Below, piece after piece: positions 1 to 7,581 of a DNA stretch of 16,100 bases (positions are counted from its first letter, which is position 1; the number at the start of each line of letters is the position of its first letter). The stretch comes from an uncultured Alphaproteobacteria bacterium. Lineage in GTDB: Bacteria > Pseudomonadota > Alphaproteobacteria > UBA7985 > CAJQQZ01. The notes beneath the pieces are model-generated. The model was not told the DNA's origin. It saw only the letters and a program-made list of their open reading frames with translations, and made no database searches. Made by a program: the position numbers and the translations under genes. Location: NCBI GenBank assembly GCA_905480445.1, contig CAJQQJ010000226.1, forward strand, positions 1 to 16,100. Reading direction: 5' to 3'.

Positions 1-2
1 AG

Positions 3-95
3 ATCGCTGGTGGTCACAAAAAGTTCGGGTTGGCTGACGAAAGGTTTCTGCATGACAAAAGTTACCAAATATTCCAGCCTATGGGAATCCTCTAG
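3..95 (+). CDS. Possible 3' end of an unidentified gene cut by the window start
   Basis: One forward frame is open from the first bases to a TAG at 93-95 and encodes about 30 residues ending in FQPMGIL. Its composition (LADERFLHDK and similar) looks protein-like, but a second forward frame is also open to 120, so the choice is weak. I do not recognise the product. The next gene starts 100 bp later on the same strand. The stretch could equally be non-coding. Confidence 0.25.
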   Translation: MAGGHKKFGLADERFLHDKSYQIFQPMGIL

Positions 96-194
96 TTATG
101 CTGAGGTCTCAAATATTTAAAACTTCGATATTTGCCAAACTTAGACCCATTTCTTCTGTCAATTTCTTCAAAGATTCACACAAAGGTACAGTGC

Positions 195-1016
195 ATGGTT
201 CGATTCCTTACGCTTTTAACTATGTCTTGTTTCGCTCTCATTTCCACATCAGCCCAATCATTCGCGCTAGAACCAACTCTTGAACGGAAATACAGTTCTG
301 AAGCCAATGCTATTCTCGACATCTATTCAGCCCTTGATCCTCAGTCATCCATAGTCGCTTTCGTCCATGGTGGTGGATGGAGTTCTGGGTCAAGAAAGTG
401 GGTTCAAGACAAACCACAGTTCTTCAATGATCTAGGCTACACCTTCGTCTCTATCGGCTACCCTTACTTACCTGAGGCAAAAGTCGACGAACAGATCGCG
501 GCTGTCGAAAAGGCAGTAGCCTGGCTCAAGATTAACGCCAACAGCTTTGGAGCCTCCTCAGACGAAATCGTCCTGACTGGGCATTCTTCAGGCGCTCACC
601 TAGCAGTCGTTGCGGCCTTGAAACTAGGACCCAGCACTGTTCAAAAAGTGATTGCGATTGATGCGCCGATGTATGACTTGCGTCCTCTTCTCTCTATGAA
701 GCGACGAGGCGTAACGAACTTCTTTGAGCGAATCTTTGGCCGTGATGAAAGTGAACTGTCAACGAAGTCTGCACACACATTTGTCTCTACTCACAAAGAC
801 TACGCTGGCTACCTCTTTGCTTACTCCAACCAAAATTTCGATGGATGGATTGTTAAGAACGTCGAACGCTTCGTGGAGAATCTACGTATCTCTGGCGCAT
901 CCAACGTCGAGATTTTTGAAGGCTGGGACTACGATCACATGGCGCTACACAGAAACCTTGGTAACGACGACGACGCGTTTTCTAAGGTTATCACAAGGTT
1001 TTTAGTACCGAAGTGA
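195..1016 (+). CDS. Secreted alpha/beta hydrolase (carboxylesterase/BD-FAE-like)
   Basis: Predicted serine hydrolase of the alpha/beta fold, 273 residues. The ATG at 195 is chosen over the upstream in-frame TTG at 132 for two reasons: an AAAGG ribosome site lies 8 nt before it, and the protein then opens with a clean Sec signal peptide (hydrophobic residues 4-17, likely cleavage after SFA near residue 24). HGGGW at 58-62 forms the oxyanion hole typical of the hormone-sensitive-lipase/esterase group. GHSSG at 129-133 is the nucleophile elbow, with Ser131 catalytic. The C-terminal DH at 247-248 supplies the likely catalytic His248. The acid is uncertain; Asp216 is a candidate. The protein probably acts in the periplasm on a small ester or amide, but the substrate cannot be read from the sequence. 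It is convergent with the permease gene, with only 20 bp between the stops and no clear terminator. Confidence 0.85.
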   Translation: MVRFLTLLTMSCFALISTSAQSFALEPTLERKYSSEANAILDIYSALDPQSSIVAFVHGGGWSSGSRKWVQDKPQFFNDLGYTFVSIGYPYLPEAKVDEQIAAVEKAVAWLKINANSFGASSDEIVLTGHSSGAHLAVVAALKLGPSTVQKVIAIDAPMYDLRPLLSMKRRGVTNFFERIFGRDESELSTKSAHTFVSTHKDYAGYLFAYSNQNFDGWIVKNVERFVENLRISGASNVEIFEGWDYDHMALHRNLGNDDDAFSKVITRFLVPK

Positions 1017-1036
1017 TTGCTCTGCAGCCAAGCGTT

Positions 1037-2686
1037 CTAGTTACCTTGACCTGGTCTCGCTCCGCGAATGGCTTTGGCTAAAAAAATTACAGGCAGCAAC
1101 CCAGCAATCACGATGAAAAGAGCAGCCAGTGAGCTCTCTTCCAAGAGTTCGTCAGATGCATACTGGTAAACATAGGTCGCCAAAGTATCGACATTAAAGG
1201 GACGCAGCAACAACGTTGCCGGCAATTCTTTCATACAATCAACAAAGACAAGCAGCACTGCGGTCAACAACCCTACCCTAACGACAGGGATATGAACCCG
1301 CCACAGTGTCGTCACAGGCCCGCTCCCCAATGTACGGGAAACGGCGTCCAAATTATCTGTCACGCGTTCAAGAGACGTCTCCACAGCCCCAAAGGCAATC
1401 GGTAGAAAGCGGACGAGATAAGCAAACCCAATAGCAAAGAGACTGCCACTTAAGAACAGCCCGACGTCAATTCCGTAGCTGTTCTCTATTATGCCGTCAA
1501 ACCAACGGTCAAAGGCCGCAAAAGGAATAAGCACACCGAGGGCAACAACGGCTCCAGGAAGTGCATAGCCCATAGTCGCCAAGCGGATAAACCCCTTAAA
1601 CCAGTAACTGTACTGTAAACGATTTGCGTAGGCTAAGATCAGAGCAAGGATGACTGCAACAACCGCTACAGAAGAGGACAGTTTGAGCGATACGAACAAA
1701 CTCGAAACGAACTTATCCGTCCAAGCATATTGCCAGTAGGACAAAGAAAACTTAACTAGGACCAGCGCTGGCAAAAGAAACCCGAAGAACAAGGGCAGAA
1801 AACAGACTAAGAACGCAAACAACCCAGGAAGTGGTTTTAGCCTTGGGTGAACAAGACTATCAAAACGCGCCCTTCTGTCGGCTGTGGTTAACTCTCTTCG
1901 AAAATAACGTTCTAACAGCAACAAGGTCAAAACTATTATAAGCATCAACAGGGCTAATTGAGCTGCTCCTGCGCTACTTTGTTTATTGAGCCAAACATCA
2001 AAAACCCCGGCAGATAGGGTTTGCACGCCAAAGTAACTAACCGTTCCATAGTCAGCGATAGTCTCCATAGACACCAAGGCTACCCCAACGACCAAGGCTG
2101 GGCGAACCAAGGGAAGCGCAGTCGAAAAGAAACTAGAGAACGGGCCAAGCCCCAACAAACGCGATGCATCTATGTAACAACGGGCCTGTTTTACAAAGGA
2201 ACTCCGGGTGAGCAGGTAGACGTAAGGGTAAAGAACCAGAATCAACATAGAGGCAGCACCCGAGAGCGATCTTATTTCCGGGAACCAGTAGTCTCTCTTG
2301 GTCTGCCAACCAAAGAAGTCCCTAAGCCCCGTCTGCAACGCCCCAGAATAGTCAAGGAGATCGGTATAGACATAAGCAACGACATAAGCTGGCATGGCGA
2401 GTGGAAGCAAAAGTGCCCACTCAAAAAGCCGTTGCCCAGGGAAGGAGTAATTGGTTACCAGCCAAGCTGTCCCGGTCCCAATGATTGCAGCCCCTGTTGC
2501 GACGAGCACAACAAGCAATGCGGTGTTAGACAAGTATGGGAACAGTACAGTGGACAGTAAATGCGCCCAGATTCTATCCGTATTTTCAGCAGCCAGATAG
2601 CCGATCGAAATCAAAGGGAGAAGAATGAAGGAAGCAATCGCCACAACGAGCAACAGAAATCCAATATTCGTTTGTCTCACTTTCAT
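1037..2686 (-). CDS. Fe(3+)-type ABC transporter permease (FbpB/HitB/SfuB-like)
   Basis: Inner-membrane permease of the ferric-iron ABC importer family, 549 residues, the usual size for the fused two-domain form. About twelve hydrophobic segments fall into two homologous halves. Each half has an EAA-type loop for docking the ATPase: DASRLLGLG at about 173-181 and DAVSRTLGSG at about 447-456, each followed by a PLVRPALV- or IPVVRVGLL-like helix. I chose the ATG at 2684-2686 because it places the first membrane helix at the N terminus. A GTG at 2746 would add 20 polar residues; neither start has a strong ribosome site. No binding protein (FbpA) or ATPase (FbpC) gene lies beside it, so partners must be encoded elsewhere. 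Substrate by family is ferric iron, though related permeases carry other substrates. The upstream region has two palindromes that may control it. Confidence 0.85.
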   Translation of the reverse strand: MKVRQTNIGFLLLVVAIASFILLPLISIGYLAAENTDRIWAHLLSTVLFPYLSNTALLVVLVATGAAIIGTGTAWLVTNYSFPGQRLFEWALLLPLAMPAYVVAYVYTDLLDYSGALQTGLRDFFGWQTKRDYWFPEIRSLSGAASMLILVLYPYVYLLTRSSFVKQARCYIDASRLLGLGPFSSFFSTALPLVRPALVVGVALVSMETIADYGTVSYFGVQTLSAGVFDVWLNKQSSAGAAQLALLMLIIVLTLLLLERYFRRELTTADRRARFDSLVHPRLKPLPGLFAFLVCFLPLFFGFLLPALVLVKFSLSYWQYAWTDKFVSSLFVSLKLSSSVAVVAVILALILAYANRLQYSYWFKGFIRLATMGYALPGAVVALGVLIPFAAFDRWFDGIIENSYGIDVGLFLSGSLFAIGFAYLVRFLPIAFGAVETSLERVTDNLDAVSRTLGSGPVTTLWRVHIPVVRVGLLTAVLLVFVDCMKELPATLLLRPFNVDTLATYVYQYASDELLEESSLAALFIVIAGLLPVIFLAKAIRGARPGQGN

Positions 2687-2750
2687 CCCGGCTACCGGTC
2701 CACGTAAATGATTGCTGCACAGGCCCGGCCGCTTAACAGCGAACACATGC

Positions 2751-2764
2751 CATCTGATCAGATG
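2751..2764. promoter_or_regulatory. 14-bp perfect palindrome upstream of the permease gene
   Basis: CATCTGATCAGATG reads the same on both strands. It lies 64 bp before the chosen permease ATG, near the expected transcription start of the candidate promoter at 2770-2799. It may be an operator half of a repressor system, but I cannot name the regulator. It does not match the Irr box or a Fur box as I know them. Confidence 0.4.
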
Positions 2765-2769
2765 TGGCT

Positions 2770-2808
2770 CTAATACTTTTTACGGTAAATGGGAACCAAA
2801 TTGGTTCC
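2770..2808 (-). promoter_or_regulatory. Candidate permease promoter overlapped by a 17-bp inverted repeat
   Basis: GGAACCAA-A-TTGGTTCC at 2792-2808 is a perfect inverted repeat with 8-bp arms and a single central base. Read on the minus strand, it contains TTGGTT as a possible -35 box. TATTAG follows 18 bp further on as a possible -10 box (2770-2775). An inverted repeat over a -35 box suggests a repressor operator. It could instead be a hairpin (6-bp stem, 5-nt loop) ending the rodA transcript, but no T-run follows it on the minus strand, which argues against a terminator. Confidence 0.4.
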
Positions 2809-2847
2809 ACTTCTGAAAGTTAGATGTATAGAACCTGATACTAGCTC

Positions 2848-3993
2848 TCAACCATCGTTATGAAGGCCTAAAACTACTTTCCTGAATATGTAGGCGTTCA
2901 TCACAAACCCCATCGAGACCATCGTAGCAATCATAACTGTTCCGCCCCAAGATATGAGAGGCAAGGGCACACCAACAACCGGCAACAATCCAGTAACCAT
3001 TCCCATGTTGGCGAATACATAAAAGAACATATTGGCACTAAAGCCGACGGCGAGCAAGCGACCGAATTGGCTGCGCGATCGCATAGATACCCACAGACAA
3101 TAAAAGATAATCATGATGTAAAGGGCAAGGATGACCAAGGCGCCTAACATGCCCCATTCTTCCGCTATCAACGCAAAGATAAAGTCTGTTTGAGTTTCTG
3201 GAAGAAAACTGAGCTGTGATTGTGTGCCCTGAGTGAACCCTTTCCCAAACAAGCCACCTGAGCCAAACGCGATCTTTGACTGAATAATGTGATAGCCAGT
3301 GCCAAGCGGGTCATTCTCAGGATTTAAGAAAGTTAAAATCCGGTTCTTTTGGTAGGTTGCCAAGAACGGCCAAGCTAACGGCACAATAGCAGCTCCAGCG
3401 GTGGCAACCAAAAGAACTTTCCACCAACGCACACCTGCACAAAAGAAGATAATGGCGCCAACGGCTGCGAGCATGGCTGAAGTCCCGAGATCCGGCTGTT
3501 CAAAAATCAGGGCTGTCGGCGAGAGAACCAACAGGACCGGAACAACAAGTGTTGAGATTTTTCCCATGTCTTCAAGGGTTTTGCCGTTAAAATAGCGCGC
3601 CAATGCAACAATGAGTGCGATTTTCATCATTTCACTAGGCTGAAGTTTCATAAACCCGAGATCAATCCAACGCTGCGCGCCACCGCCCTCAGAACCAAAG
3701 AACTGAACCGTTAGCAGACCTAGAATACCGAAAACATAGCCAGCGTAGGCAAAACGTTGCCAAATTCTGATATCAACTAGGGCTACAAAAAAAAGCAGGG
3801 AGGCCGCTAAGAAAAAACGGTATCCATGATTGGCGGCCCAGGGAGAAAAACTAGCGCCAGCTGCCGAATAGAGCATAACGACGCCAATTGATGCCGTAAG
3901 GGTTAATAAGGCGAAGAGGCCCCATCGAATCGACCTTAGGCGGTCCACAAACGGAACTTCAGTTGTTCCTCTACTTCGCGGCGCAGTAGCCAT
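2848..3993 (-). CDS. mrdB: Rod-shape-determining peptidoglycan glycosyltransferase RodA
   Basis: SEDS-family membrane glycosyltransferase that polymerises lipid II into glycan strands in the elongasome, working with PBP2. At 381 residues it has normal family length, with about ten membrane segments. Hallmarks are QPSE at 118-121, QPDLGTS at 166-172, QKNRILTFLNPENDPLGTGYH at about 215-235, and FLPETQTDFIFA around 263-274. Asp270 corresponds to the SEDS catalytic Asp (E. coli RodA Asp262). The C-terminal GVPLPLISWGGT at 341-352 is the conserved SEDS loop. The ATG at 3991-3993 begins 3 bp after the mrdA stop, so the two are translationally linked. It is the last gene of the mre cluster; 161 bp separate it from the permease start. 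Confidence 0.96.
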   Translation of the reverse strand: MATAPRSRGTTEVPFVDRLRSIRWGLFALLTLTASIGVVMLYSAAGASFSPWAANHGYRFFLAASLLFFVALVDIRIWQRFAYAGYVFGILGLLTVQFFGSEGGGAQRWIDLGFMKLQPSEMMKIALIVALARYFNGKTLEDMGKISTLVVPVLLVLSPTALIFEQPDLGTSAMLAAVGAIIFFCAGVRWWKVLLVATAGAAIVPLAWPFLATYQKNRILTFLNPENDPLGTGYHIIQSKIAFGSGGLFGKGFTQGTQSQLSFLPETQTDFIFALIAEEWGMLGALVILALYIMIIFYCLWVSMRSRSQFGRLLAVGFSANMFFYVFANMGMVTGLLPVVGVPLPLISWGGTVMIATMVSMGFVMNAYIFRKVVLGLHNDG

Positions 3994-3996
3994 CGC

Positions 3997-5886
3997 CTAA
4001 GTTTCCTCTGCCTTACTCGCCACCATGTTAGCAATCTCTTCAGGCTTGGGTACTGGCAAACGATGTGGCGCATTGCCAATCGGATCAATCAACTGAGTGG
4101 CTGTCAATATGTCTCTGGCTATCGGAGCGGCTGCTGACGAGCCACTGCCACCATGTTCAACAACAACAGAGCAGACATATTTGGGATTCCTGTGGGGCGC
4201 GTAGCCCGCAAAAAGCGCGTGGTCTCTGAGACGCCAAGGTAGGTCCTCATTCTTGAGTACGCCTTTCTTACGCTCATTTTCGGTAATTCGTCGAACCTGG
4301 GAGGTACCAGTCTTGCCGCCCATGGCAAGATTTTTGTCCATGATTCTGGCGGCGTAGGCTGTGCCCTTTTCTTCATTGGCGACGGCAAAGGCAGCGTCTT
4401 TTACGATATCAAGATGGTTCTCATGAATGCCCAAGCGTTCTCTTATCTGACCACCTTTTTGTGACAACAAGTGTGCACTTACTGCCCAGCCGCCATTAAC
4501 GATCCTGCTCATCATGACAGCAATCTGAACGGGCGTTGCAAGGACATAACCCTGGCCAATTGACGCCTGCATTGTATCACCAATACGCCAAGCATCGTCC
4601 CTGTTAACTTGTTTCCATTCCTTGTCAGGAATGAGACCAGAGCTTTCCCCAAAAAGCTCCGGCAAATGTTGTTGCCCAAAGCCCAATTTGAGCGCCATCG
4701 CTGCTATTTTTTTAATGCCAATCTTTTGAGCGAGCTCATAGTAGTAGACATCACAAGAGTACTTAATCGAATTTCGCATGGATACTTTCCCATGCCCGTA
4801 ACGGTTCCAACAGTGGAAACGTTGTGGCCCGACCTCAATGTGCCCGGTGCATTTGACCGACCAGTCAGGTGACAGGCCATCCGCCAAAGCAGCAAGCGCC
4901 AAAACGAACTTAAACGTCGACCCAGGTGCATAGGCACCAGCGATAGCTTTGTTTCGAAAGGGTGCACGTTCATCATTAACGAGCTTGTCCCACTTCTTTT
5001 GAGGGAAACCCAATACGAAATCGTTGGCGTCATAAGCAGGATAAGAGCCAAGGGCCAAAATTTCTCCGTTGTGAACGTTCATGACAACCGCTGAAGCAGC
5101 CCCTGCTTGGCGAAGGCGATCTTGGACGTAAAACTGGAGCGGTGTGTCGATCGTTAGATGGACATCGTTTCCTGGATCACCGAGATAGTTCTTTAGCTCT
5201 CTCACCGTTCTGCCACGCGCATTGACTTCGACGCGTCGGATAGAGGCTTTACCGCGAAGGATTTTCTCTTTGCTGCGTTCTATGCCGCTTTTACCAATTC
5301 TGAACCCTGGAATGTAGAGAGCCGGATCGTTGCCCTTCTTTTGGTCTTTCTCAGAGACTCTTCCCACATAGCCAACGACGTGTGACATGTATTCACCCAT
5401 CGGATAACGGCGCAACAAGCCTTCCCGGATACTCACTCCTGGAAGATCCGGTGAATTCACTTCAATTCTATTTACTTGCTCCCAAGTAATCCGATCCGCA
5501 ATGTGGACCGGTCGCCGGCTGAAGCGATTGAGAGATTTCAGAATGCGCTCAATGTCATAGTCCGGCAGATCAAGAATGTCATTCAACAGAAGGACTGTTG
5601 CTTCGACATTTTTTGTTCCAGCAGGAGACAGCGACACGGAATAAGAACGGTCGTTGATCGCTAGTTGTTCTCCACGGCGATCAAAAATCACACCTCTAAC
5701 TGGAGGCTCAAGTTCAACATGGACACGATTTTCATCTGAAAGGGTTTTGAACTTCTCAGCGTGCGCCACCTGTAAGTAATAGATCCGGGAAAAAATTGCT
5801 GCAAATCCAGCGGTTTGCACCCCGCCCAGAATCAAGGCTCGACGGCTGAATGATCCTCTTCTGGCGACCTCAATTTTTTTCTTCAT
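3997..5886 (-). CDS. mrdA: Penicillin-binding protein 2, elongasome transpeptidase
   Basis: Class B PBP that cross-links peptidoglycan during cell elongation; 629 residues, typical of PBP2. Residues 1-12 are a basic cytoplasmic tail and about 14-36 the single membrane anchor. The dimerisation (pedestal) domain follows, and the transpeptidase domain begins near 245. The three penicillin-binding motifs are intact: SxxK at Ser323-Lys326 (PGSTFK), SxD at 377-379 (SCD) and KTGT at 525-528. Between motifs one and two lies a Cys/His-rich stretch (Cys346, His348, Cys359, His365), where some PBP2 proteins bind zinc. The ATG at 5884-5886 has a GAGGG ribosome site about 6 nt upstream and starts 14 bp after the mreD stop. 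Confidence 0.96.
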   Translation of the reverse strand: MKKKIEVARRGSFSRRALILGGVQTAGFAAIFSRIYYLQVAHAEKFKTLSDENRVHVELEPPVRGVIFDRRGEQLAINDRSYSVSLSPAGTKNVEATVLLLNDILDLPDYDIERILKSLNRFSRRPVHIADRITWEQVNRIEVNSPDLPGVSIREGLLRRYPMGEYMSHVVGYVGRVSEKDQKKGNDPALYIPGFRIGKSGIERSKEKILRGKASIRRVEVNARGRTVRELKNYLGDPGNDVHLTIDTPLQFYVQDRLRQAGAASAVVMNVHNGEILALGSYPAYDANDFVLGFPQKKWDKLVNDERAPFRNKAIAGAYAPGSTFKFVLALAALADGLSPDWSVKCTGHIEVGPQRFHCWNRYGHGKVSMRNSIKYSCDVYYYELAQKIGIKKIAAMALKLGFGQQHLPELFGESSGLIPDKEWKQVNRDDAWRIGDTMQASIGQGYVLATPVQIAVMMSRIVNGGWAVSAHLLSQKGGQIRERLGIHENHLDIVKDAAFAVANEEKGTAYAARIMDKNLAMGGKTGTSQVRRITENERKKGVLKNEDLPWRLRDHALFAGYAPHRNPKYVCSVVVEHGGSGSSAAAPIARDILTATQLIDPIGNAPHRLPVPKPEEIANMVASKAEET

Positions 5887-5900
5887 GACAGCCCTCGCCC

Positions 5901-6410
5901 CTAAGACACGATGTTCTTATCGACTTTGTGCAAAAGCCAATGGACAACAGGATAAAAGATGACGGTCATGGCGGCTTTCACTAGAAGCGGCGTGATGTCC
6001 CAGAATTCCCAGTAGTATAGGCTGTTGACGAGCCAATTCATTCCTAACCCCGCAGCCGCTGCCAAAATGAAGGAGGAGAAAATGTAACCAAACGGTGCAA
6101 AGGTGAAGAAATGACGTTGAGTGCTAACCGTATAAGCAATCAACACAAGCACAATGGCCTGAATGCCTAAGGGTTCGCCAATCAAAGCGTCCTCTATCAA
6201 TCCCAGCCCAAAAACCAAATAAAGCGGCAGCAGCTCGGGTCGTGAAATCGACCAAAAATACACCGAGATAATGGTCATTGAAGGCGCGACCTTTACAAAC
6301 CCAGGAATCCCGGTCGATGAGATGAAAATCAGCATCAGCAAAACCGAGAGCAAAAACGGTATCGCCCCTCGAGCTAGTTGATTGATGCGGCCCCAGAACT
6401 CGTAACCCAA
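5901..6410 (-). CDS. mreD: Rod-shape-determining protein MreD, TTG start
   Basis: Small integral membrane protein of the Mre complex, linking MreB/MreC to PBP2 and RodA; 169 residues with about five or six hydrophobic helices, as usual. The segment LPLYLVFGLGLIEDALIGEPLG around residues 61-82 matches the conserved MreD core (GL..D...G.PLG). The start is a TTG at 6408-6410, supported by an AAGGA ribosome site 8-10 nt upstream. No ATG or GTG is available in frame between it and the upstream stop (TGA at 6444-6446), and the first internal ATG would remove the first membrane helix. It lies 42 bp after mreC and 14 bp before mrdA. Confidence 0.92.
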   Translation of the reverse strand: MGYEFWGRINQLARGAIPFLLSVLLMLIFISSTGIPGFVKVAPSMTIISVYFWSISRPELLPLYLVFGLGLIEDALIGEPLGIQAIVLVLIAYTVSTQRHFFTFAPFGYIFSSFILAAAAGLGMNWLVNSLYYWEFWDITPLLVKAAMTVIFYPVVHWLLHKVDKNIVS

Positions 6411-6452
6411 TTCGTCTATTCCTTTTGTGCCGCGGCCTTTGGATCACAGCAA

Positions 6453-7328
6453 TTATTGCAAAGTTTCAAAGGCACTGCCCGGCAACAAGTCGGGGTGTTC
6501 AAAGTTGACCACCGTCGCAAACTCCAACCGATCCCAGTTGATATTGGAAACAACGATCACTTGATCACCCACGGTCTCTTGTACAATACCAATTTCGAAG
6601 CCAGCTGGGAAGACTCCGCCAGCACCTGATGTCACTACTCTATCACCCAATGAGATATCTCTAATTTCATCGGGGGTAAGTCTAATGAGCCGAACGCCAT
6701 TTTGGTTGTCACCAACAGCGATAGCCGGGACGCCAGATCTTTCCAAAATGCAGGGAATGCGACTATTGATATCTGTCACCAACAGCACGCGCGAAGATCC
6801 CTGACCAGCATCAAGAATACGCCCTGCTAGACTGTAAGATGAAAGAACCGCCTGCCCTCGCTTTACCCCGTCCTCTCGTCCGGCGTTAATCAATACACTC
6901 TGAACATAAGAGCTTCCACGGTCACGGATAACGCGCGCAGACACGAAATCTGTACGCAAGTCCTGAGTGACGTGTAACTGGCTCCAAAGGCGCCGATTTT
7001 CACCCTCAAGGGTGCGAGCAACCTGCTCCCATCTTTCAGTAAATCGCAATTTCTCTCGAAGTTCCAAAACCTCTGCCCTCAGTGAACCATAGGAGCGAAC
7101 GTTGTTAATAAGTTCGCGTCCGGCGGTCACAGGCGTCGTCATAGCAGTCAAAACTGGGGAGAATGTATCGACGATCGTAACGCGGACGAAATAGATGCCA
7201 TCTGGGTTAATGCGCTGAACAATCAACAAGGCACCAGCCGTCAAGATCATAAGCGTCAACGCAAAACGTTGAAACCATGACTTCAAAGGGGTCGCTACTC
7301 GCGCAAATGTACCCGAACGCCGTCTCAT
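6453..7328 (-). CDS. mreC: Rod-shape-determining protein MreC
   Basis: Bitopic inner-membrane scaffold that activates PBP2 in the periplasm; 291 residues, normal length. A short basic cytoplasmic tail (1-20) is followed by one membrane helix at about 22-39. A predicted coiled coil covers about 75-115 (repeated Leu/Glu/Arg heptads such as RAEVLELREKL). The two-lobed beta domain follows, with VRDRGSSYVQ-like and INAGREDGVKRGQAV segments typical of MreC, and GDRVVTSGAGGVFPAGFEIG at about 228-247. The ATG at 7326-7328 is preceded by little recognisable ribosome site. The 253-bp gap to mreB suggests it may be transcribed separately as well as with mreB. Confidence 0.94.
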   Translation of the reverse strand: MRRRSGTFARVATPLKSWFQRFALTLMILTAGALLIVQRINPDGIYFVRVTIVDTFSPVLTAMTTPVTAGRELINNVRSYGSLRAEVLELREKLRFTERWEQVARTLEGENRRLWSQLHVTQDLRTDFVSARVIRDRGSSYVQSVLINAGREDGVKRGQAVLSSYSLAGRILDAGQGSSRVLLVTDINSRIPCILERSGVPAIAVGDNQNGVRLIRLTPDEIRDISLGDRVVTSGAGGVFPAGFEIGIVQETVGDQVIVVSNINWDRLEFATVVNFEHPDLLPGSAFETLQ

Positions 7329-7581
7329 GAAGAGCTTACTTGCTTAAAAAAGGTCTTTGGTAATCAGGAAATAGATTGTTCTCAATCCTCTCTCTATAAC
7401 CCTTCCCAAATGAGGAGACCAGCACCCCTCGGAGTCATATTGCGAGTTTAACCTTGTCGACTCTATATTTTTCGGAGAGACTGCGGAGTCATCTCTTTCC
7501 CAACCGTGACCTCGTTTACGATCCGATTCTGTCAACAGCAAGGCAAATCATATGACCGCCCACATAATTAGTGAAGGAATT
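7329..7581 (-). other. mreB-mreC intergenic gap, no gene seen
   Basis: These 253 bp separate mreB from mreC. A 65-codon TTG-started frame at 7344-7541 has unremarkable composition and no ribosome site I trust, so I do not call it. A TTGACA hexamer on the minus strand at about 7528-7533 resembles a -35 box, but no good -10 follows at the right distance. CGGAGTCAT occurs twice (7430-7438 and 7484-7492). No convincing terminator hairpin with a T-run is visible. Confidence 0.4.

Noticed and set aside
132..194. An upstream TTG start for the hydrolase adding 21 residues
   Set aside because: The extension would bury the signal peptide, and the ATG at 195 has its own ribosome site.
98..283. A 61-codon forward frame overlapping the hydrolase N terminus
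   Set aside because: It overlaps the signal-peptide region of the hydrolase in another frame and has no protein-like signature.
2021..2560. A 179-codon forward open frame opposite the permease gene
   Set aside because: It lies wholly antisense to a well-supported membrane protein; its composition is charged and low in structure, and it has no recognisable domain.
2792..2808. The GGAACC hairpin as a classic rho-independent terminator for rodA
   Set aside because: The stem is short and no T-run follows on the minus strand; an operator reading fits better, though not proven.
7344..7541. A 65-codon minus-strand frame between mreB and mreC
   Set aside because: It has a TTG start, no convincing ribosome site and no family-like features; chance opening in a gap is more likely.
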